Below, piece after piece: positions 1 through 6,051 of a stretch of 8,959 bases of DNA (positions within the stretch are counted from its first letter, which is position 1; each line of letters begins with the position of its first letter). This DNA is from Burkholderia sp. (GTDB lineage Bacteria > Pseudomonadota > Gammaproteobacteria > Burkholderiales > Burkholderiaceae), in NCBI GenBank assembly GCA_028292565.1, contig JAQGMD010000475.1, positions 1 to 8,959 of the forward strand, given 5' to 3'. The notes under the pieces are model-generated. The model did not search any database. It was given only the letters and a program-made list of their open reading frames with translations, and had not been told where the DNA came from. Position numbers and translations under genes: made by a program.

Positions 1-123
1 GGCCGTAGCGGGCGCGTTGCTGCGTTGCTCGTCGTCGCCATAGCTCGCTATGGCTCCTCCTCACGCCTTGCACCGCATCCCGCGACGGCCGCCAAATTGC
101 CCAACTTATCCCTGCGCGGTGCC
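1..123. repeat. Dispersed palindromic repeat, copy 1 (left end cut off)
   Basis: The right arm (75-123) closely matches the right arm of a second element at 5417-5464. Its outermost 13 bases, read on the minus strand (GGCACCGCGCAGG), are identical to the left tip of that element at 5348-5360. Inside copy 1, GGCCGTAGCGGG at 1-12 pairs with 79-90 with one mismatch. An inner perfect hairpin, GCCATAGC at 37-44 and GCTATGGC at 47-54, sits near the centre. By comparison with copy 2, about 36 bases of the left arm should lie outside the window. No reading frame is associated. It is probably a REP- or MITE-like non-coding element; the family name is unknown to me. Confidence 0.75.
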
Positions 124-441
124 TAACCATTTCGCAGTTCGGGATTTACGAGCAGGGTGGAAGTTTGCGTGGAATGTCTAAAGACCTCGTCATATGGGCG
201 CACCACGAGCACACTTTCCTTTGGAAGGTCCTTCCCGTGCGAAATTGTCGTTGCACGTCCGTTTTTCCTGTTAATTGCGCGCCGAATTCCATAGAAGAAT
301 ATATGCATCTGTAAAGCGGTATTGGCTCCGGTTTCCGTAGTCAAGCGCTTTCCTGCTCGACGATTTCGTAATGTCATCCGGCGTCCGAAGCGGCAGGTCT
401 CCGCGTTGAAGGACCCGAAGTTCAGGGAGAAAGATGAAATG

Positions 442-458
442 ATTAGCCATGCGCTAAT
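442..458. repeat. Inverted repeat ATTAGC-n5-GCTAAT
   Basis: ATTAGC at 442-447 and GCTAAT at 453-458 are perfect complements around a 5-base centre. The sequence lies six bases before the first of two 16-bp direct repeats. It could be a protein-binding site, but at this length chance is possible. Confidence 0.3.
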
Positions 459-463
459 GATAG

Positions 464-505
464 TTCATGACTTTCGTGAGCGAAGGAATTTCATGATTTT
501 CGTGA
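464..505 (+). repeat. Pair of 16-bp direct repeats
   Basis: TTCATGACTTTCGTGA at 464-479 recurs at 490-505 with a single change (C to T at the eighth base). The start-to-start distance is 26 bp, roughly two and a half helical turns. The pair lies about 250 bp upstream of the ion channel start. It could be a tandem operator or simply a local duplication. Confidence 0.5.
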
Positions 506-756
506 CCAAGCAGCGACGCAATTGAATTTTCCTATCCTCTGCCCCCGATTTCCTGTTGCCATGGAACGGGAACACGGTGGATGTGCCGTCAAGAGAGACC
601 TTGTGATGTTTTCTTTGCCGGGTGTAATCTATGCAGCCTGTTCCAGAAGCTATCTCCGGAACTCGCTGGACCGCAAGCGTCCTGTATTAGTCTTTGGATA
701 CAAAACAAGATCTGCCCAATCTCGGCACTTTGCCACTTTAAGACATCGGTTTTTTT

Positions 757-1461
757 ATGCGATTGCTGTTCAGATTTACGAAAAGACACCCCTCCGCAAT
801 ATTGTTGCTAGTTCAGTTGCTCGGTGTGCTTCTGTACCCTTTCATCGAGAACACGAAACTTGGGCACGCCGGCCTGAATGTTTTTGGCATTATCGTTCTG
901 GCTATGACCATTCGGACCGTGCGCCGCACACCCGGGCTGACTTGGATCAGCGTGAGCATTGCCGTACCAGTGATGGTCCTGCTCGTACTGCAGATGGCTT
1001 ATGACATGCCTCAGTTGCTACCCTGGTCCTCCGCCCTGGAAGCCGTGTTTTACTTTTACGCCGCAGGTAGTCTCATTGCATACATGATGGAGGACCGTCA
1101 TGTAACGACTGATGAACTCTATGCTGCCGCAGCTACGTTCACGCTCCTGGTTTGGGGATTCACCTACCTGTTTGTGATGACCCAGGCGCTGCAGCCCGAA
1201 GCGTTTTCCGACAACGGGACTCTGCGCAACTGGTCTGAGCTGAACCATCTCAGCTTTGCTCTGCTGTCGAGTACTGGCATGGGTAATGTCATCGCGGTGT
1301 CCGCGCATGCACGGTCGTTGGCCAGTATAGAGATGATGATTGGTTTGATGTACCTTGCGGCCGTCGTATCTCGTCTCATCGGGTTCACCACGCACCGCAC
1401 AAAACAAGCGGAGAGAACGCCGATAACACCTGAACAAACGCATGATGGTTCTGGAGGTTGA
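757..1461 (+). CDS. Potassium-channel-like membrane protein with atypical filter
   Basis: This 234-residue protein is strongly hydrophobic, with likely membrane segments near residues 14-30, 38-55, 60-82, 87-111, 122-145 and 188-211. Between the last two lies a pore-loop-like stretch (163-181) containing STGMGN at 172-177. This occupies the place of the TVGYGD filter of two-transmembrane-pore (Ion_trans_2) channels, and the segment after it (ARSLASIEMMIGLMYLA) is typical of the family's final helix. It probably forms a tetrameric inner-membrane cation channel; no cytoplasmic regulatory domain is visible. ATG at 757 is the only reasonable start because an in-frame stop lies at 739-741. The Shine-Dalgarno sequence is poor and seven T's precede the codon. 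The gene stands alone. The filter lacks the aromatic residue and the aspartate, so potassium selectivity is uncertain. Confidence 0.8.
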   Translation: MRLLFRFTKRHPSAILLLVQLLGVLLYPFIENTKLGHAGLNVFGIIVLAMTIRTVRRTPGLTWISVSIAVPVMVLLVLQMAYDMPQLLPWSSALEAVFYFYAAGSLIAYMMEDRHVTTDELYAAAATFTLLVWGFTYLFVMTQALQPEAFSDNGTLRNWSELNHLSFALLSSTGMGNVIAVSAHARSLASIEMMIGLMYLAAVVSRLIGFTTHRTKQAERTPITPEQTHDGSGG

Positions 1462-1492
1462 CGCTGAGCGTCATTGCAATTTGGCTCAAGGC

Positions 1493-1726
1493 CTAGCCAC
1501 ACAAGACTTTGCGTCCTTTTACTGCCGGTGCGAGGATCTCTTCCTTTATTTCATCGCGGACTTCGTCGCGGGGCGCCTGGTATGCGTCAAACAATTCCAT
1601 CAACTGAATCCGCCAAGTGATGACGCGGGGCGGCCCAGAACCGTTGGAGACCGGGCATTCGCCTATCTCTGTTTTTTGTTCTCGTCGTGTTGGTCTGCCC
1701 GCGTTCGCGGAGAACCCGTCGTCTCG
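1493..1726 (-). pseudogene. Unrecognised coding-like remnant
   Basis: A minus-strand open frame runs between stops at 1727-1729 and 1493-1495. Its last 40 or so codons translate to a charged, helix-prone tail that includes MELFDAYQAPRDEVRDEIKE and ends in VKGRKVLCG. This looks more protein-like than the neighbouring frames. The only ATG (1598-1600) would give 35 residues. It lies just downstream of the arylsulfatase remnant in the same orientation, so it may be the tail of the next gene of a decayed pair. I do not recognise a family, and it may be chance. Confidence 0.2.
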
Positions 1727-1731
1727 TCAGC

Positions 1732-2040
1732 CTATTGCCGCGCCATGGCGATCATGACGGTTTGCTCGGGCGAGACCAGATGGTCCACGTTCTCAGCGGC
1801 GCCGGCAATGGCAATCTGCACTCCCTTGACGCGCCCTGAGAACGCGTTCCCGCGTGGCCCATAGTCCGGCGAGACCGGGGAGCCGGTATCCTCGCCGACA
1901 TCGCAACCATCGTCGGCAGAGAAGACCATGGGCGCATTGGCAGCGACTCTTCCCTCTCCGACCTTGTTGCCGTCAACGTACAGCGACACGGTACCGCCCT
2001 TGCCAAGGTCCAGTCCTGGTTGGTGTCGTAAAGTGTTGAG
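1732..2040 (-). pseudogene. Arylsulfatase C-terminal fragment
   Basis: The translation contains GKGGTVSLYVDGNKVGEGRV, then APMVFSADDGCDVGEDTGSP, SPDYGPRGNAFSGRV and NVDHLVSPEQTVMIAMARQ before a stop. This is the C-terminal beta-sandwich of long (about 750-residue) bacterial arylsulfatases as I know the family. The catalytic sulfatase domain, with its formylglycine CxPxR motif, is absent. An in-frame stop lies at 2041-2043, and family-like sequence begins only around position 2019. A possible frameshift near 2010-2018 is suggested because YDTNQ appears in the adjacent frame just before GLDLGKGG. A GTG at 1987-1989 could in principle start an 85-residue protein, but this would be an isolated domain without its enzyme. 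I read it as a relic left by deletion or rearrangement. Confidence 0.75.
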
Positions 2041-2497
2041 TCAGACCGCATCCTTGGCCCATGGATTAGAAATTAACCTCATATGCTCCCCGACTTTTCC
2101 GGAAACCCAATATGCTTCTGCCTCATGAAAGAGGTCGATCAGTTGACCGATGGGCGCTTCCGGCGGGTACAGTCGACTTCGATGAATTAAGGCAGCGAGA
2201 AGTGCGCGATCCTGCCGAAACCAGTGACGCGTAGATGACCCGTCTCCGGATGGCTTTTATGCGAGCAGCAAATGGCTGGATTGAAAATTTAACCCGAGTC
2301 GATCTTGGGATGAAATTTCAACACCGTACCGTCCGGGAAGCCGCCGGTCGCAACAGGTCAGAATGTTGGGATGAGCGCGCGCGCCGCAGATCCCAACCTG
2401 CGACGCGGCATGCGATAGGGCTGGCGGTGAGGAGCGACGGTTGTCATGCGCCCGCCGTTCAACTGTCTCGTTGTCGGGCGTACCCTCGACGGAGGGT
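2041..2497. other. Gene-free stretch, probably decayed sequence
   Basis: No intact gene is visible between the arylsulfatase relic and the hydrolase stop codon. Short frames occur on both strands, for example a plus-strand 39-codon frame from 2112 containing WALPAGTVDFDE, faintly Nudix-like, and a minus-strand stretch reading GGFPDGTVLKFHPKIDSG. None is long enough or conserved enough for a call. No upstream part of the arylsulfatase could be found here on the minus strand. The stretch could also hold the terminator of the hydrolase gene, but I see no clear hairpin with a T-run. Confidence 0.45.
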
Positions 2498-3292
2498 TCA
2501 GGCACGCGCGAGAAATTCCTCGATCGAAGCATTCACGATTTCCGGGTGAGTGATCGGACCCATGTGGCCGAGGTTCTCGAACTCCACGAGTTGGACCTGG
2601 GGCAGTGCCGAAACCAGAAGACGGGCCACTCCTCGTGCCGAGGCAGTTGAGCGCTTGCCGACCATATAAAGAACAGGCACCTCGAGGGAGCGAAAAGCCG
2701 CGAGCGGCGTTGGCTCGGTCAATAGCGCATGCGCCCATCGTCGGACATTGGTGACAGATTCGGCAATTGACTGCTTTCGCTGCTCCGGTGTTTGCGCCCA
2801 ACTTCCTTCCCCCATCCAGTAGTCGATGAACGCCTGTGCAGCGGCGTCACGGTTACCCTTGTCTAGCGCTGCACTTGCGGCCGCAACAGCGTTGCGGATT
2901 CCGTCGGCCTGGTTGGGCGGGAACTCCGCGTCGAGGATGGCAAATAGAGTTGGCTCATAGAGCGCAAGTGCTCGGATGCGCTCGGGCTTATCGAGGGCTG
3001 CCACGAGCGCGACTGCCGCACCGTATGAGTGGCCAACCAGCGATAGCGAATCGCCGGCCCTTGTCAGAACTGGCTCAATCAAGGCGACCTCGTCACGTAA
3101 AGATATGACTCGATCAGAGGGCCACTCCGGGCTCTTGCCGGAGCCATACGAATCGGGAGCGAGAACGAGGTATTTCGACGACAGGCGATCGATCAGACCA
3201 CGCCACTGTGCAGAAGTGCTCGCGTTGGAATGAAAGCAGACAACACTGGGACCGGCTCCGGCTTCGCGTACGAATGGCTCGGGAAGGCTCAT
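2498..3292 (-). CDS. Alpha/beta hydrolase
   Basis: This 264-residue protein has the alpha/beta-hydrolase fold pattern, complete and of usual length. It has an oxyanion-hole region around CFHSNAS (19-25), the nucleophile elbow GHSYG with Ser89, a cap region around 115-190 and a late LGHMGPITHPE with the catalytic His243. There is no signal peptide, so it should be cytoplasmic. The acid of the triad is not obvious: the place where many relatives have Asp reads VGKRSTAS (211-218). Glu113 in LYEPTLF is a candidate. ATG at 3292 is supported by AGGTGG four bases upstream. The substrate is unknown; esterase, lactonase, C-C hydrolase or dehalogenase activity are all possible. The HAD gene upstream has the same orientation, but a 227-bp gap makes a shared operon doubtful. 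Confidence 0.88.
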   Translation of the reverse strand: MSLPEPFVREAGAGPSVVCFHSNASTSAQWRGLIDRLSSKYLVLAPDSYGSGKSPEWPSDRVISLRDEVALIEPVLTRAGDSLSLVGHSYGAAVALVAALDKPERIRALALYEPTLFAILDAEFPPNQADGIRNAVAAASAALDKGNRDAAAQAFIDYWMGEGSWAQTPEQRKQSIAESVTNVRRWAHALLTEPTPLAAFRSLEVPVLYMVGKRSTASARGVARLLVSALPQVQLVEFENLGHMGPITHPEIVNASIEEFLARA

Positions 3293-3296
3293 GGTT

Positions 3297-3302
3297 CCAC
3301 CT
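3297..3302 (-). promoter_or_regulatory. Ribosome binding site of the hydrolase gene
   Basis: AGGTGG lies four bases before the ATG at 3292 on the minus strand. It is the strongest Shine-Dalgarno match in the window and fixes the start of the hydrolase. Confidence 0.7.
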
Positions 3303-3355
3303 CTAATAGTTGTGTCGGGCCCTTAGACTGGGCGCGTAGCGTCGGTGTCCGGCGA

Positions 3356-3367
3356 CGTGTTAACACG
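3356..3367. promoter_or_regulatory. Perfect 12-bp palindrome upstream of the hydrolase
   Basis: CGTGTTAACACG is a perfect, gapless palindrome centred about 70 bp upstream of the hydrolase start codon. The size and position suit a dimeric repressor or activator site. No regulator gene is adjacent in this window, so its user is unknown. Confidence 0.35.
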
Positions 3368-3533
3368 GACTGATAACGGGATGATGCCCTTTAATCGTCG
3401 ACAACGCCTCCGTGAGGAAATTTTTCGGGACGTTGTTCTTCCATGGCGACAACTCCAGGGCGAACCGGCTGGCCTTCAGCCAGCAGAGGTACCTTCCAAA
3501 ACGGGGTGCCCACGAGACATTAAATGAACCCAT
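3360..3533 (-). other. Unidentified 57-codon open frame between hydrolase and HAD genes
   Basis: A minus-strand frame starts at an ATG inside the last codons of the HAD gene and ends at TAA within the 12-bp palindrome. It translates to a 57-residue product with a plausible composition, including RFALELSPWKNNVPKNFLTE. The opposite strand is also open over nearly the same stretch (3345-3527, 60 residues). Only one can be real, and both may be relics of a mobile or decayed gene. I do not recognise either. If the minus frame were expressed it would be translationally coupled to the HAD gene. Confidence 0.2.
3468..3484. repeat. Hairpin GCTGGC-n5-GCCAGC downstream of the HAD gene
   Basis: A perfect 6-bp stem with a 5-base loop lies 36-52 bases beyond the HAD stop codon on the minus strand. 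No T-run follows on either strand, so it is at best a weak terminator or an RNA-end stabiliser. Confidence 0.25.
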
Positions 3534-4185
3534 CCTTCCGCCGCTTGTCTACGCAGCTTGTGTTCCCGGCAATGCGCCTGATATCGGCAACCGAAGAAAT
3601 ATCCTCCTCGGGCATTCGCTTGCGTAGTGCTTCTATCGCCCCGTACCCCCATGTCACCGCGCCGAATGCCATTCCGGCTGCCTTCGCTGCCTCATAGTCG
3701 GTGGCCTGGTCGCCGATGTAGATTGCTTCGTTCGCCGGCGCACCGATGTTGCGCAGTACGCGGCGCAAGCGTGACGCCTTGCCGAAGATCGATACACCAC
3801 ACTCGAAATGCCCGATATGGCGGCAGTGCGCCCCAAGGACTTGCGTGACGTTTTCACGCGAATTCGATGACACCACTCCCAGCGCAATCTGGCGCTCAGT
3901 GAGGTAGGCGAGGGTAGATGCTACGTCGCGAAACAGCGGCACGGCAGCCTGGTTGTCCTTCATCAGTGCGATGAAACTGTGCGCGACGAGCGGCAGCTTC
4001 CAAGCCGGCATTCCGACATGCTTCATCAATTCGAGTGGGCTGTAATGCCGCATCGCTTCGATTTCTTCCGGCTGCACTCGGCGGAACGAATGCTTGTCTG
4101 CCAGATGATTGAAGGTGGATATAAAAAAAGGAAATGAATCGGCGAGTGTGCCGTCGAAATCGAAAATCACCAGTCTGTATTTCAT
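3520..4185 (-). CDS. HAD-family phosphatase (phosphoglycolate-phosphatase-like)
   Basis: With the chosen start the protein is 221 residues, standard for HAD subfamily IA phosphatases. All four motifs are intact: DFDGT at 9-13 (nucleophile Asp9, acid Asp11), VVSSNS at 104-109, Lys136 in FGKASRLRR, and GDQATD at 158-163 for Mg2+ binding. The alpha-helical cap lies between motifs I and II. It should remove phosphate from a small soluble phosphoester in the cytoplasm; phosphoglycolate, sugar phosphates and nucleotides are all possible. The frame is open up to a further ATG at 4293. I prefer ATG 4183-4185 because it immediately precedes the first beta strand (MKYRLVIFDFDG) and has AGGA at good spacing. 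The extra 36 residues (MCILCYPF...) do not look like family sequence. The gene is divergent from the Bug protein gene. Confidence 0.88.
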   Translation of the reverse strand: MKYRLVIFDFDGTLADSFPFFISTFNHLADKHSFRRVQPEEIEAMRHYSPLELMKHVGMPAWKLPLVAHSFIALMKDNQAAVPLFRDVASTLAYLTERQIALGVVSSNSRENVTQVLGAHCRHIGHFECGVSIFGKASRLRRVLRNIGAPANEAIYIGDQATDYEAAKAAGMAFGAVTWGYGAIEALRKRMPEEDISSVADIRRIAGNTSCVDKRRKDGFI

Positions 4186-4340
4186 TATTTTCCTAGTGTT
4201 GTCTACTGCTGCATCTATGGCGTCCGACTCGACATGACGCCAGTTTTCCAGACACATTCTCTCGGCCCGGAACGGATAGCATAGAATACACATTCATTTG
4301 AAGCCGATCGAAGCAACCAGATTTTAGGAATTATAGAAGC
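4186..4340. promoter_or_regulatory. Divergent promoter region between HAD and Bug genes
   Basis: These 155 bases separate two divergently transcribed genes and must hold both promoters. On the plus strand TAGAAT at 4282-4287 is a five-of-six match to a sigma-70 -10 box, but no good -35 box lies at the right distance. The Bug gene has only a loose Shine-Dalgarno (GAAG right before ATG, or AGGA further up). No operator could be recognised. Confidence 0.4.
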
Positions 4341-5315
4341 ATGAAATCACTGAAAATTATTTTGCTGCTCATGGTCACATCGATTGCGACTGCGACCTCA
4401 GGGACGCTACTGGCGCAGGACTATCCGTCCAAGCCGATCAGATTGCTGGTCGGCTTTCCTGCTGGCGGGACTGTTGACGGTGTCGCGCGCGTTCTTGCAC
4501 CGGCCCTGTCTGAAGCGCTCGGACAACCCGTCGTTGTTGACAATCGATCAGGCGCCACCGGCTCTATCGCCGCTGCGGAAGTGGCTAACAGTCCGGCAGA
4601 TGGTTATACAATCGGCCTCGTTTTTGACAGCCACGCAGTGAACCATCACATGTACCGGAAGCTGCGGTATGACGCATTCAAGTCTTTCACCTACATCAGC
4701 GGCCTCGTTACCGCCCCCCAGATTCTTGTTTCGTCCAACAACATCCGGGCAAACACGCCTGAAGAGCTGATCAAATATGCAAAGGCAAACCCCGGCAAAT
4801 TGAACTACGCGTCTACCGGCGCTGGCAGCTCCAACCACCTGAACGCACTGCTGCTGACCAAGCAAGCCGGCATTGAGGCAGTTCACGTACCGTACAAAGG
4901 CGGCGCGCCCGCGATCGTTGACATGGCCAGCGGACAATCCGAGATGTTCATGATTGTTTCTGCCCCGAACACGATGCCTCATGTTCATGCAGGGCGTATC
5001 AAGGCGATTGCCGTGGGTAGCCCCAAACCTCTCAGCCATCTTCCTGGCCTTAAGCCTATAGCAGACGCGCTTCCGGGTTATGTGGCGAGTTCGTGGGTGG
5101 GTATCATTGCCCCGGCGGGTCTTCCGAACAATATCAACGCCCGCCTTCAAAAAGACATCAAGAAAGCCCTTGAGAACAAGGACGTAATCGAACGCCTGAC
5201 GAAATCCGGTTATGAGATCGTTGGCAGCACGTCAGAGGAGTTCACCGCATTCATGAAGGTGCAGTCCGATCTGCTCGGCAAAGTGGTACGTGACAACAAG
5301 CTTCAGTTGGATTAA
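4341..5315 (+). CDS. Bug/TctC-family tripartite tricarboxylate transporter binding protein
   Basis: This 324-residue protein is a complete Bug-family periplasmic solute receptor. A signal peptide of about 25 residues (MKSLKIILLLMVTSIATATS...) is probably cut before QDYPSKPIR, the standard start of mature Bug proteins. Family hallmarks follow: LLVGFPAGGTVDGVAR (35-50), VVVDNRSGATGSIAAAEV (64-81), LNYASTGAGSSNHL, and HVPYKGGAPAIVDMASGQ. By family knowledge it binds a carboxylate or similar small solute and may serve a TctAB membrane pair or act as a sensor. No tctA/tctB genes flank it, which is common for these orphan receptors in Burkholderiales. ATG 4341 is the natural start because it begins the signal peptide. 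The ligand cannot be predicted. A palindromic repeat follows 32 bases after the stop. Confidence 0.95.
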   Translation: MKSLKIILLLMVTSIATATSGTLLAQDYPSKPIRLLVGFPAGGTVDGVARVLAPALSEALGQPVVVDNRSGATGSIAAAEVANSPADGYTIGLVFDSHAVNHHMYRKLRYDAFKSFTYISGLVTAPQILVSSNNIRANTPEELIKYAKANPGKLNYASTGAGSSNHLNALLLTKQAGIEAVHVPYKGGAPAIVDMASGQSEMFMIVSAPNTMPHVHAGRIKAIAVGSPKPLSHLPGLKPIADALPGYVASSWVGIIAPAGLPNNINARLQKDIKKALENKDVIERLTKSGYEIVGSTSEEFTAFMKVQSDLLGKVVRDNKLQLD

Positions 5316-5347
5316 TCGTATCTGCGGCACGCATCATGCCTCACTAA

Positions 5348-5464
5348 GGCACCGCGCAGGAATAGGTTGTCATTTTTGCTGGGCGTAGTGGGCGCACCTC
5401 GGCGGACCACTGGCATTGCATCCCGCTACGACCGCCAAATGAACAACTTGTTACTGCGCGGACC
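5348..5464. repeat. Dispersed palindromic repeat, copy 2 (short core)
   Basis: The element begins with GGCACCGCGCAGG (5348-5360). It ends in an arm (5417-5464) that is its imperfect inverted complement and closely matches the right arm of copy 1 at 75-123. Here the two arms are separated by only about 20 bases, whereas copy 1 has an extra core of about 50 bases with its own hairpin. As RNA the whole element could fold into one long stem. Its place 32 bases behind the Bug stop codon, with no other terminator visible, suggests it may end or stabilise that transcript. Confidence 0.7.
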
Positions 5465-5944
5465 CTTATTCCCGGGCACCAGTGGTTTGGTTTGACTCGA
5501 GCTAATGAGGTTCTCCTTCATCTTACGAAAGGAATCTCATTTTGAGCTCTCCTCCGGACGCGGCTTGATCGACATCGTGGTACCACTGGGTTCAAATACC
5601 CGCGCCGGGCCCGCGGACGTCCAGGAGGAGCAATCTTGGGGTCGCGCGAAAGCGGACGTTCAACAACTAGCATAACGAGCGACCTTGGCCGTTCCCGGAT
5701 CATCTGCCATTCGGTTTCTGTTAAAACCAGGCGAATCCCGGCCAAAAGCTACCGGCAATCCATCCATGCTGTGAGCCAGATGTTTCTATACCAATATTAC
5801 TCGTGGTAGCATGCGTCGATTATCATAGAGACAGAGTCGGGCAACCTACCGTGGCGAATCACGCAGAACCTGAGACTTTTCAACTGTCCCACGAGACTTC
5901 CGCAACTAACGTGCCATTTGCCCCAGCTTTTTGAGGGCTGCTTT

Positions 5945-5972
5945 TAAATAAAATCTTTCGGATTTTTATTTA
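5945..5972. repeat. AT-rich inverted repeat (terminator- or operator-like)
   Basis: TAAATAAAATC (5945-5955) and GATTTTTATTTA (5961-5972) are complementary apart from one bulged base, around the 5-base centre TTTCG. It lies about 80 bp before the cyclase start. An AT-only stem would be weak as a terminator, so a DNA-bending or binding site is equally possible. Confidence 0.35.
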
Positions 5973-6009
5973 GGGCGAATAGTTTGTCGCTCAGGTCTGT
6001 CGCACTGAC

Positions 6010-6023
6010 AAGCCTGAAGGCTT
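6010..6023 (+). repeat. Short hairpin in the cyclase leader
   Basis: AAGCCTGAAGGCTT is a perfect inverted repeat. In RNA it would form a five-pair stem with a UGAA tetraloop, ending 28 bases before the GTG start. It may influence translation. It does not match the c-di-GMP riboswitch sequences that I know. Confidence 0.3.
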
Positions 6024-6051
6024 ATGACAATCCAACGAACAATGGACACGA

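Larger units (their letters stand above)
124..756. other. Non-coding stretch upstream of the ion channel gene
   Basis: I see no convincing gene in these 633 bases. Open frames exist on both strands but their translations are arginine-rich or low-quality and match no family I recognise. The stretch is visibly more AT-rich than the genes around it. It contains a short inverted repeat and a direct repeat pair, listed separately. The promoter of the ion channel gene should lie near its right end, but I cannot point to good -35 and -10 boxes. Confidence 0.55.
5465..6051. other. Gene-poor stretch upstream of the diguanylate cyclase
   Basis: No recognisable gene lies in these 587 bases. A 56-codon plus-strand frame (5505-5675) contains GRGLIDIVVPLGSN but lacks a ribosome binding site and family resemblance. 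An overlapping minus-strand 75-codon frame (5518-5745) is arginine-rich and unconvincing. The right part (about 5770-6050) turns AT-rich and holds two short inverted repeats, listed separately. It is likely the promoter and leader of the cyclase gene. No clear sigma-70 boxes could be fixed. Confidence 0.5.

Noticed and set aside
123..377. Minus-strand open frame of 84 codons beside repeat copy 1
   Set aside because: There is no recognisable domain or ribosome binding site, and its stop lies at the repeat boundary. It is not enough for a gene call.
464..505. Possible CRISPR-like array
   Set aside because: There are only two repeats of 16 bp with a 10-bp gap, too short and too few for an array; no cas genes are present.
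522..1004. Plus-strand open frame of 160 codons
   Set aside because: It overlaps the start of the ion channel gene in another frame; its right half is an out-of-frame reading of that gene and its left half has no protein-like features.
2112..2231. Nudix-like fragment (WALPAGTVDFDE)
   Set aside because: The match is to a few residues only, and the Nudix box pattern with its REUXEE glutamates is missing; likely chance.
4186..4293. N-terminal extension of the HAD phosphatase to ATG 4293
   Set aside because: The 36 added residues lie before the conserved first strand, do not look like the family, and the ATG at 4185 has a better-placed AGGA.
4548..5150. Minus-strand open frame of 200 codons
   Set aside because: It lies antisense to the complete Bug-family gene and shows no family features.
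6010..6023. c-di-GMP riboswitch ahead of the GGDEF gene
   Set aside because: Only a simple hairpin is visible; the conserved elements of GEMM riboswitches that I know could not be found.
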